Shown here one piece after another: positions 15,670-21,304 of a DNA stretch of 21,304 nt. How positions within the stretch are numbered: the stretch's first letter is position 1; every line of letters starts with the position of its first letter. The notes beneath the pieces are model-generated. The model made no database searches. It worked only from the letters and a program-made list of their open reading frames with translations, and had not been told where the DNA came from. Source of the stretch: an uncultured Opitutia bacterium (GTDB lineage: Bacteria > Verrucomicrobiota > Verrucomicrobiia > Opitutales > UBA953); the NCBI GenBank assembly GCA_903910245.1, contig CAIVYX010000128.1:1-21304 (forward strand). Reading direction: 5' to 3'. The position numbers and the translations under genes were made by a program.

Positions 15670-16026
15670 TTAGGGCTTAGGGGATTCGTCGAGGTATTTC
15701 CAGAAGCCGCCTTCTTGCTCGATGCGCGCTTCGTCCTCCGGAAAAGGCAGATGGGAGCGGAAAGCGAAGTCGGCGAACGTGTGCTTATGCAGCACGTAGT
15801 TGGCCATCAGGGAGCCTTCGGTCGCTTCGAAGTAGATCCGGAATTCACCGACGCGCAGCCGGTGATAGGTATGACCACCGCGACGGACGGTACCAAGTTC
15901 GGAGCTTCCGCGGAGCAGGTCTTCGGGTGTGACCGCTGTGAATGCTTCGACGACATCCATCTGCCCCAGAGTGGGCAGCTTCGCGAGCTCGCGCATCGCT
16001 TGGTCGCTGAAGTTCACTTGATACAT
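15670..16026 (-). CDS. RelE/ParE-superfamily-like protein without a visible antitoxin
   Basis: Residues 1-75 (from ATG 16024-16026) follow the RelE/ParE pattern: MYQVNFSDQAMRELAKLP as first strand and helix, then HTYHRLRVGEFRIYFEA (52-68), matching the family's YRLRVGdYRviY core, and a final strand around ANYVLHKH. An unusual acidic and aromatic tail of about 40 residues follows (SHLPFPEDE to the end). The family contains mRNA-cleaving toxins and also non-toxic relatives. No small antitoxin gene lies beside it; the neighbours are a tyrosine phosphatase upstream and pssA two bases downstream. ATGs at 16033-16035 and 16036-16038 are alternative in-frame starts, but 16026 gives the normal N-terminus. 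The fold call is good; toxin activity is doubtful. Confidence 0.72.
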   Translation of the reverse strand: MYQVNFSDQAMRELAKLPTLGQMDVVEAFTAVTPEDLLRGSSELGTVRRGGHTYHRLRVGEFRIYFEATEGSLMANYVLHKHTFADFAFRSHLPFPEDEARIEQEGGFWKYLDESPKP

Positions 16027-16069
16027 GGATGCCATCATCCAACGCCGCACGCATGGTCTCGGCAATCAT

Positions 16070-16534
16070 TCAGTTAGGCTGTGACCAGCGCGAAAGCAGT
16101 AAAACCGCTTGTTTTTCTACTAAATCTAACACTTTTTCAAAACCGTCGCTTTCGCCGTAATAGGGGTCAGGTAAGGCGACGTCGTCCAGGAACAATCGGA
16201 GACGGGCCTTATATTCAGCCGGACAGCGCCGGCGAAGTTCGTTTAAGTTAAGCTCGTCCGCGGCGAGGATGAGGTCGAACGACTGGAAATCATCGGCATA
16301 CACTTGGCGCGCGCGGAGTCCCGAAAGGTCATAGCCACGCTCCTTCGCATGCCGGATTGATCGCGGATCGGGCGGGTCGCCGATATGATAATTTTCAGTT
16401 CCGGCGGAATCGAACTCGATAGTCAGCCCAGCCAGCCTCGCCTTGGCCCGCAGCACGGCCTCAGCCGTCGGGGACCGACAGATGTTGCCCATGCAAACGA
16501 GGAGCACGCGGCGGGGCTGTCCGGCCTTGGCCAC
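16070..16534 (-). CDS. Low-molecular-weight protein-tyrosine phosphatase
   Basis: The 154-residue protein has the full LMW-PTP layout: the phosphate-binding loop CMGNICRS (C14 nucleophile, R20) directly after the first strand VLLV, the SAGT turn (43-46), and the general acid in LPDPYYG (121-127, D123). Such enzymes remove phosphate from tyrosine kinases of the capsule or exopolysaccharide system and from other proteins; the target here is unknown. The start is GTG at 16532-16534, three bases after the DUF5069 stop. The next ATG (residue 15) would remove the nucleophile loop. The ArsC-like branch of the fold is less likely, because the DPYYG acid motif is present. Confidence 0.91.
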   Translation of the reverse strand: MAKAGQPRRVLLVCMGNICRSPTAEAVLRAKARLAGLTIEFDSAGTENYHIGDPPDPRSIRHAKERGYDLSGLRARQVYADDFQSFDLILAADELNLNELRRRCPAEYKARLRLFLDDVALPDPYYGESDGFEKVLDLVEKQAVLLLSRWSQPN

Positions 16535-16537
16535 GGC

Positions 16538-16993
16538 TTAGACCTTGCCGCCGAAGCTCTGGTGATCGTCCAGGTCGAGCACATCGAACCAGGTGACGAT
16601 GTCTTCGCGCTTGGCCCCCGCTGGGGTAGCGGACTGGTATTCGGTCAGTTTAGCCCGCCCAGCCGGCGCGCTGGGGGCTCTTTGTTCGTGAAAGGCGCTG
16701 AAGGCCGCGATTTCTTGGCCCAAGCGGGGCTTCTTGGCGTTAGCCATCAGCCAAGCCAAGATTTCTCCGTCTCCTAAACCATTCTCAATCTGTGACTTAA
16801 GTGATTCTGCCTCGATACCTAAAAAATCAAGGACGTTACGATCCAGGGAGCAGGCGTAGTTGTAATCGCCATTTTTACCCATCTGGGTGGCGCGGGCCTT
16901 ATCGATCATCCGGGGTAGGATGACGAAGCCGCCGAGGCGGACGCGAGGGCTGCGGGGCGGGTGCTGAGTGAGGTCGTAGAGGTCGTGGGCCAT
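16538..16993 (-). CDS. DUF5069 domain protein
   Basis: This 151-residue soluble protein matches my recollection of DUF5069, a family common in Verrucomicrobia and Planctomycetes with no assigned function. The recognised blocks are PRSPRVRLGGFVILPRMIDKAR (about 13-34), GKNGDYNYACSLDRNVLDFLGI (39-60) and GDGEILAWL (74-82). The C-terminal half is more variable and ends DVLDLDDHQSF. The ATG at 16991-16993 is used because upstream in-frame sequence overlaps the divergent hemX start region. It is the first gene of the leftward run with LMW-PTP, the RelE-like gene and pssA. No signal peptide or membrane helix is seen, so it is probably cytosolic. Confidence 0.82.
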   Translation of the reverse strand: MAHDLYDLTQHPPRSPRVRLGGFVILPRMIDKARATQMGKNGDYNYACSLDRNVLDFLGIEAESLKSQIENGLGDGEILAWLMANAKKPRLGQEIAAFSAFHEQRAPSAPAGRAKLTEYQSATPAGAKREDIVTWFDVLDLDDHQSFGGKV

Positions 16994-17061
16994 AAGGATA
17001 GCCAACCTAGCCCCCCTGCCCCCCTCCGCAAGAAAACAGGACGGCTTGAGGGTTTGCCAAA

Positions 17062-17919
17062 ATGTCACACCTCCCCTTATCTCATCCTATGTTCCCCTTG
17101 GCCGCCGAACTTGCCGCCCATCCCTTGACCCGGGACTGCTTGTTGGGATGTGCTTCAGTTTTTTTGACCGCGGCCGTGCTGGATGGGCTGGCCCCTAGGG
17201 ATACCTCCGGGAAATTGCAGGCCTCCGGAGTTTGGTTGCTCCGCGGCGGATGGGTTCTGCTCACTACGATGCTGGCCTACCAAGGGCTGCGCACGCATTC
17301 CCTTCCCATCGCCAGTGCAGCGGAAGTGTTGCTTTCGATTGCCTGGGGTGTGTCGGGCTTGGCCCTCTTTCTCGATCTGACGTTCAACCACCGTCTGCCG
17401 ACTTGGGCGATCGCGGGCACGACCGCGCTGTGTCTCGTGGCGGCAGCTTTTCTCGGAGTCGTCGAACATCCAGGCTTGGACAAAATCGGCAAGCCGCTCA
17501 TCGCCATCCATGTAGGTGCCGCAATTCTGGCCTACTGCGTACTCGGCGCGCAGGCTCTCAACTCAGCCGCTTATCTCCTTCAGGATCGCGCCTTGGCGCG
17601 TCATCAGTTTGGAGGCATCTACGCCTTACTCCCCGCGCTCGTTCCGCTCGATCGTATCGGCGCGCAACTGATGGGCGCGGCAGTCTGGCTGCTCGGACTT
17701 TCTCTGGTGATTGGCGCGACCGACTGGGGGCAGCGTGATCTTGCTGCCGTGGCCGCCCCGAAGCTCATTGCGGCTCTGATTACCTGGCTCGCTTGTTTCT
17801 GGATCGTCGTGCAACGCCGACGTCAGCACCTCCGGGGCGCCGCCTTCGCCCGGGCTTCTTTATTGGCCGCGATCCCGGCGGTGGTTGCCCTCTATCTTTC
17901 GCTGCCCGCATCCCGATGA
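17062..17919 (+). CDS. HemX/CcsA-type cytochrome c assembly-like membrane protein
   Basis: This 285-residue protein has about eight hydrophobic helices and resembles the HemX (YpjD) branch of the CcsA/CcmC cytochrome c assembly family. Supporting features are LPIASAAEVLLSIAWG (81-96) in the place of the family's conserved periplasmic and tryptophan-containing segment, and the IHVGAAILAYCVLGAQ stretch (149-164) with conserved His150, a likely haem-contact position. It overlaps hemA by four bases (ATGA), the same pairing as hemA-hemX in Bacillus but in reverse order, which supports a role in controlling tetrapyrrole synthesis or haem handling. GAGGG lies nine bases before the ATG, one of the few plausible ribosome-binding sites in the window. 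ATG 17089 is an alternative start. Confidence 0.82.
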   Translation: MSHLPLSHPMFPLAAELAAHPLTRDCLLGCASVFLTAAVLDGLAPRDTSGKLQASGVWLLRGGWVLLTTMLAYQGLRTHSLPIASAAEVLLSIAWGVSGLALFLDLTFNHRLPTWAIAGTTALCLVAAAFLGVVEHPGLDKIGKPLIAIHVGAAILAYCVLGAQALNSAAYLLQDRALARHQFGGIYALLPALVPLDRIGAQLMGAAVWLLGLSLVIGATDWGQRDLAAVAAPKLIAALITWLACFWIVVQRRRQHLRGAAFARASLLAAIPAVVALYLSLPASR

Positions 17920-18956
17920 GCGAACGCGCCCGCAATCTGGTGGCGCTGAGCGCTACACATCGCACCGCCGGCCTCGATGAGCGCGCCGCGTTTACGGTGC
18001 CGGCCGGTGGAGCCGAAGTCTTCTATGCGGCCGCTCGCGAGGCCGGCCTCGCCGAAGCGGTCTTGCTCGCGACCTGCAATCGTCTCGAGGCGTATGCTGT
18101 CGGCGACGAAGCCGCCGCGCTTCATGTGCGTAGCGCCCTGCTCAAGGCCACGGGCGCACCCGCGGCCGCGCTCGACCAGCATCTCCGTCCGGTGCCAGGA
18201 CTGGAGGCCGTTGAACACCTCTTCTCCGTCGTCTCTGGTCTGGAGTCGCAGATGGTCGGCGAAGTCGAAATCGCTGGGCAGGTGAAGGATGCCTACGCCG
18301 ATGCGCTCGCGCGCGGTATGACGGGTCCGGTGCTTAACCGTGTCTTCCAACGTGCCTTCCAGGCGGGAGCGTGGGCCCGCACCAACACGGGAATCTCCCA
18401 AGGCCAGGTGAGCCTCGGCAACATCGCCGTCGAACTGGCGATGCGCGTATTCGGTTCGCTCGCTGAAGCCCGCGTGCTCGTGCTCGGTACGGGCGATGTC
18501 GGCCGTCAAGTCGTCCAGGCGCTGGTCTCTCGCGGCGCTTCCCAGGTTTCGGTCGCGTCGCGCGCGTTCGAGAACGCCCGCGTGCTGGCCGAGGAATTCT
18601 CCGGATCTTCGCTCACCCTTGCCGACGCGTTGCGTCAGGCCCACACGCACGACGTCATTGTGGGCTGCGCTACAGTGGAACGCGCCTTGATTGAAGCCGT
18701 CGCCCTCCGCGAGATTGCCGGCCGTCGTTCCGGCCGCCCGCTGTTGCTCGTCGACCTCGGTGTGCCCCGTAATTTCGCCGCTGGCGTCCATGGCCTCGAC
18801 GGCACGTATCTCTGCGACTTGGACGACCTCGCTCGCGTTTCTAACGCGAACCTCAAGGCTCGTTTGGCTGAAGTCGACCGCGCGCGCATCGCCTTGGCCG
18901 AGAAGGCCGCCCGTGCCTGGGGCGCGGCCAACCACCAGACTTCACCCGAAGCTTAA
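17916..18956 (+). CDS. hemA: Glutamyl-tRNA reductase, short form
   Basis: GluTR reduces glutamyl-tRNA(Glu) to glutamate-1-semialdehyde, the first step of C5-pathway tetrapyrrole synthesis. The catalytic domain has ATCNRLEAY with the nucleophile C54. HLFSVVSGLESQMVGEVEIAGQVK (101-124) follows, then the NADPH-binding domain with VLVLGTGDVGRQV (187-199) and VDLGVPRN (279-286). From ATG 17916, which overlaps the hemX stop, the protein has 346 residues, whereas most bacterial GluTRs have about 420-450. It ends soon after NANLKARLAEVDRA (310-323), so the C-terminal dimerisation domain is missing. The TAA is followed three bases later by the response regulator, so this is not an obvious frameshift. 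I recall chlamydial GluTRs as similarly short. Confidence 0.94.
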   Translation: MSERARNLVALSATHRTAGLDERAAFTVPAGGAEVFYAAAREAGLAEAVLLATCNRLEAYAVGDEAAALHVRSALLKATGAPAAALDQHLRPVPGLEAVEHLFSVVSGLESQMVGEVEIAGQVKDAYADALARGMTGPVLNRVFQRAFQAGAWARTNTGISQGQVSLGNIAVELAMRVFGSLAEARVLVLGTGDVGRQVVQALVSRGASQVSVASRAFENARVLAEEFSGSSLTLADALRQAHTHDVIVGCATVERALIEAVALREIAGRRSGRPLLLVDLGVPRNFAAGVHGLDGTYLCDLDDLARVSNANLKARLAEVDRARIALAEKAARAWGAANHQTSPEA

Positions 18957-18959
18957 CCG

Positions 18960-20342
18960 ATGAAACCCACGGTCCTCATCGTCGACGACGAGAAGAATAT
19001 CCGCGAAGGCCTGCGGGCCGCCTTGGAGGATCGCTATGAGACCTTTGTCGCGAAGGACGCCGCGGAAGCGGCGCGCCTCATGCAGGATGTGCCGCCGGAC
19101 GCCGTGCTGACGGATCTCCGCATGGCGGGAGCCGACGGTATGGCGGTCATTGAGCGTGCCCTTAAGCTGCCCAATCAGCCAGTCTGCATCATGATGACAG
19201 CATACGGGGACGTGGATACGGCCGTAAAGGCGATGAGCCTCGGCGCGTATTGGTTTTTCCAGAAGCCGGTGGATCTCCGCCAGGTGGAACTCGTCCTTGA
19301 TCGCGGGCTGAAGGCCCGCACCACCGAGAAGGAAGTCGTCACGCTGAAGACCCGACTCGATCGCAAGTTTTCACTCAGCGAGATTGTCGGCTCCTCCGCC
19401 GCCCTTCAGCGTTCGGTCGAACAGGTCCGTTCGGTCGCTACTTCCAATGCGACTATCCTCCTGCTCGGCGAGACGGGCACCGGCAAGGAGCTCTTTGCCC
19501 AAATGATTCACCAGGCGAGCCAGCGCTCGAAAGGTCCTTTCATGGCGGTGCATTGCGCCGCCATCCCCGCCAACCTGCTTGAGTCCGAATTGTTTGGTCA
19601 CGAGAAGGGCGCTTTCACTGGCGCGAACGAGCGTCGCGTGGGACGCTTCGAATCGGCCGACGGTGGCACTCTTTTTCTGGATGAAATTGGGGAGATTGAT
19701 GCCACCACCCAGGTGAAGCTCCTGCGCTTCTTGGAGACCCGCTCCGTCGAGCGCCTCGGCTCCCATCGCCCCATCGCCCTCGACCTTCGCCTCGTCTGCG
19801 CCACGAATCGTGACCTCCAGCAGATGGTTAAGGAGGGCAAGTTCCGCGAAGACCTCTATTATCGCTTGTCCGTCGTTCCCTTGCGGTTACCGCCCTTGCG
19901 CGAACGCCAGGACGACGTCCCGCTGCTCCTTGCACATTATCTCGAGCGCTTCGCGAAGGAAAACTCGGTCGCCGCCGCCAAACTTGCGCCGGAAACAGTG
20001 GCGGTGCTCGTCCGCTATCCCTGGCCTGGCAACATCCGCGAGCTGCGCAATGCCTGTGAGAACCTCGCGGTACTCCGGGCAGGCAAGACGGTCGCCGCCG
20101 GCGACCTGGATTCGCGTTTTTCCCAACCCGCCGCCACAGTTGTGGCGGTTACGGCCCTACTTTCTTCTGGCGGCAACACCCTCGATCGCGAGCTCAATGA
20201 AAAGCAGCTTTTGAAGCAGGCGTTGGCCGCCGCTGCGGGTAACCGTACGCGCGCCGCCGAGTTGATGGGTATCTCGCGTCGAACGCTCCACCGCAAACTT
20301 CTGCAATGGCCGGAACTCGATCCCGGTCCTGAGACTGCGTGA
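18960..20342 (+). CDS. NtrC-family sigma-54-dependent response regulator
   Basis: The 460-residue protein has all three NtrC modules. The receiver domain (about 3-118) has acidic D9/D10, phospho-acceptor D52, T80 and K102. The AAA+ domain (about 140-365) has Walker A GETGTGKE (170-177), the sigma-54 contact loop GAFTGA (217-222), Walker B TLFLDE (237-242) and RYPWPGNIREL (352-362). The C-terminal Fis-type helix-turn-helix covers about 412-448 (RAAELMGISRRTLHRKL). It should activate sigma-54 promoters on phosphorylation. No histidine kinase gene lies in the window. It starts three bases after hemA and overlaps the binding-protein gene by four bases in GTGA, so it is co-transcribed with both. 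The target genes and signal are not visible. Confidence 0.95.
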   Translation: MKPTVLIVDDEKNIREGLRAALEDRYETFVAKDAAEAARLMQDVPPDAVLTDLRMAGADGMAVIERALKLPNQPVCIMMTAYGDVDTAVKAMSLGAYWFFQKPVDLRQVELVLDRGLKARTTEKEVVTLKTRLDRKFSLSEIVGSSAALQRSVEQVRSVATSNATILLLGETGTGKELFAQMIHQASQRSKGPFMAVHCAAIPANLLESELFGHEKGAFTGANERRVGRFESADGGTLFLDEIGEIDATTQVKLLRFLETRSVERLGSHRPIALDLRLVCATNRDLQQMVKEGKFREDLYYRLSVVPLRLPPLRERQDDVPLLLAHYLERFAKENSVAAAKLAPETVAVLVRYPWPGNIRELRNACENLAVLRAGKTVAAGDLDSRFSQPAATVVAVTALLSSGGNTLDRELNEKQLLKQALAAAAGNRTRAAELMGISRRTLHRKLLQWPELDPGPETA

Positions 20343-21187
20343 GGCTGCTTGCTCTCCTGCTTTCCTGCGTTGCGCTTCGCGCCGCCGATATCGTCGGTTC
20401 GGATCTACTGGCCGGTTCCGTCACTCGTGGTCTCGATCAAGCTGTAGGTAATGTCGCTGCCGATTTCGGCGGCACCCTTCCAGGGAGGCAGGCGTTCGTC
20501 GATGGGCGGGCTTCGGCGGCCATACTCATGGTGCGAGAACGTGAGGCCGCGCCAGTCCCCACTGGAAAGATAGGCGTTGTTGAATTTCGTCTCGCGAGCG
20601 CGGTGGTGGTGGTTGCCACGCACGGCAGTAACCGCGCCGAATCCATCACGCTGGAAAATCTTGCGAACGTGTTCGCGCGCGATCCGCGTTCGGCGGCGCG
20701 CAATTGGAATGACCTCGACCCCGCGGCGCGTTCCGAGCTCATCACCCCTGCGGTCTGTTCCCCTGCCGGCTCGATGGTGCTCGAGATTTTTCAAGGCCTC
20801 TCGCTCCAAGGACAGCCGTTCCGGTCGGACGTCCGGCTGCGGATTGAGCCCTACCTAGCAGCCGACCTATTGGCCTCTCGTGCGGGGAGCGTCGTCCTGA
20901 TCTCCCGCCCTCCTTCTGGCCGCGGTAAGGTTCTCCAGGTCGCTGATGGTCGCCCAGGCAAGTCGACCACCGCTTACGGTCCCGATGAGAACAACGTACA
21001 TAATGGTGATTATCCCCTTCAGGTTCCGCTCATCCTTTATGTGCGGCAGGATCGCCTCCCGCAGCTTACCCCTGCCCTGCGTTGGCTCGTCTCCGATGAA
21101 GCAGCTTCCATGCTTGAAAAGCAGGGCCTCACCCCTGCTCCTAAGGCTGCTCGGACGAGGTTTGTCCAAAGGCTTGACACTCGGTAG
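20339..21187 (+). CDS. PstS-like periplasmic substrate-binding protein
   Basis: The 282-residue protein looks like a PstS-type (phosphate-binding) solute-binding domain: IVGSDLLAGSVTRGL (18-32) at the start of the mature protein, a central segment with the usual LENLANVFARDPRSAARNWNDL (105-126), SPAGSMVLEIF (141-151) in the ligand-binding position, and the typical YPLQVPLILYV (225-235). The hydrophobic N-terminus (MRLLALLLSCVALRA) is a signal sequence; whether C10 is a lipid anchor is unclear. The start is GTG overlapping the response-regulator stop. No pstC, pstA, pstB or other transporter gene is present, so a sensory or orphan role is possible. The ligand is inferred as phosphate or a related oxyanion only from the family. 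Confidence 0.75.
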   Translation: MRLLALLLSCVALRAADIVGSDLLAGSVTRGLDQAVGNVAADFGGTLPGRQAFVDGRASAAILMVREREAAPVPTGKIGVVEFRLASAVVVVATHGSNRAESITLENLANVFARDPRSAARNWNDLDPAARSELITPAVCSPAGSMVLEIFQGLSLQGQPFRSDVRLRIEPYLAADLLASRAGSVVLISRPPSGRGKVLQVADGRPGKSTTAYGPDENNVHNGDYPLQVPLILYVRQDRLPQLTPALRWLVSDEAASMLEKQGLTPAPKAARTRFVQRLDTR

Positions 21188-21213
21188 GGCGTTTGGTCTG
21201 CTTCCCATCCAAC

Positions 21214-21288
21214 GCGCGCGTAGCTCAATGGTAGAGTACCACCTTGCCAAGGTGGCTGTTGCTGGTTCAAGTCCAGTCGCGCGCTCCA
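21214..21288 (+). tRNA. tRNA-Gly (anticodon GCC)
   Basis: A complete cloverleaf folds. The 7-bp acceptor stem pairs GCGCGCG (21214-21220) with CGCGCGC (21278-21284). The D-arm is GCTC/GAGT, and the anticodon stem CCACC/GGTGG encloses the loop TTGCCAA with anticodon GCC (21246-21248). The T-arm pairs GCTGG with CCAGT around TTCAAGT. The discriminator is U (21285), as expected for bacterial glycine tRNA, and CCA is encoded (21286-21288). Two stems close with a G-T wobble pair. Confidence 0.96.
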
Positions 21289-21302
21289 CTTTAAAATGGA
21301 GC
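21283..21302 (+). terminator. Hairpin overlapping the tRNA 3' end
   Basis: GCTCCA (21283-21288, the tRNA end including CCA) is complementary to TGGAGC (21297-21302) across an eight-base AT-rich loop. It may act as a terminator or processing structure, but the window ends before any T-tract could be seen, and the hairpin competes with the acceptor stem. Confidence 0.25.
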
Positions 21303-21304
21303 CA

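Noticed and set aside
15670..16534. Toxin-antitoxin module formed by the RelE-like gene and the gene next to it
   Set aside because: The upstream neighbour is a clear LMW-PTP with its active-site loop, not an antitoxin, and no small DNA-binding ORF adjoins.
17892..18935. 347-codon open frame on the minus strand opposite hemA
   Set aside because: Antisense shadow of hemA with low-complexity composition and no recognisable motif.
1..21304. CRISPR arrays, insertion sequences, prophage genes, riboswitches
   Set aside because: No spaced direct repeats, transposase motifs, phage-like genes or recognisable riboswitch cores were found by eye. Gaps between genes are mostly under 100 bases.

Overview
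The window is about 21 kb of gene-dense, GC-rich bacterial chromosome with very short intergenic gaps. It looks like a Gram-negative member of the PVC group, most likely Verrucomicrobiota (Opitutae-like). The reasons are family-level: a DUF5069 protein, a PurF with the CSFERIYFSRG signature, a short glutamyl-tRNA reductase, an AroA-Cmk fusion, and starts that almost never carry a Shine-Dalgarno sequence. This placement is an inference. No phage, insertion sequence or CRISPR array was seen; most genes are housekeeping.

Layout. 1-993 (+): 3' part of purF, with one frame break near base 77. 994-2319 (-): a NamZ/DUF1343 lipoprotein, abutting purF tail to tail. 2421-4377 (+): purN, prmA and a small four-helix membrane protein. 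4378-9778 (-): a run that reads, in transcription order, a membrane-anchored TPR/FGE-fold protein, a FlaA1/WbpM-type nucleotide-sugar dehydratase, purE and purK. 9868-13393 (+): tyrA, an aroA-cmk fusion and plsC, each overlapping the next by four bases. 13406-14533 (-): dnaN. 14534-14782: the longest non-coding stretch, with DnaA-box-like 9-mers, an AT-rich tract and TAG-type trinucleotides. 14783-16993 (-): in transcription order DUF5069, a low-molecular-weight tyrosine phosphatase, a RelE-like protein and pssA. 17062-21187 (+): a HemX/CcsA-like membrane protein, hemA, an NtrC-type sigma-54 response regulator and a PstS-like binding protein. 21214-21288 (+): tRNA-Gly(GCC).

How the genes work together. 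purF, purN, purE and purK are four steps of de novo IMP synthesis placed within 6 kb. tyrA and aroA-cmk join aromatic amino acid synthesis to pyrimidine nucleotide supply, and plsC and pssA supply phospholipid. hemX-hemA starts tetrapyrrole synthesis.

The parts most worth a second look are: the possible replication origin upstream of dnaN; the hemX-hemA-regulator-binding protein operon with no visible kinase; the GluTR lacking its dimerisation domain; the RelE-like protein with no antitoxin inside a phospholipid operon; and the FGE-fold protein that has lost its catalytic cysteines.
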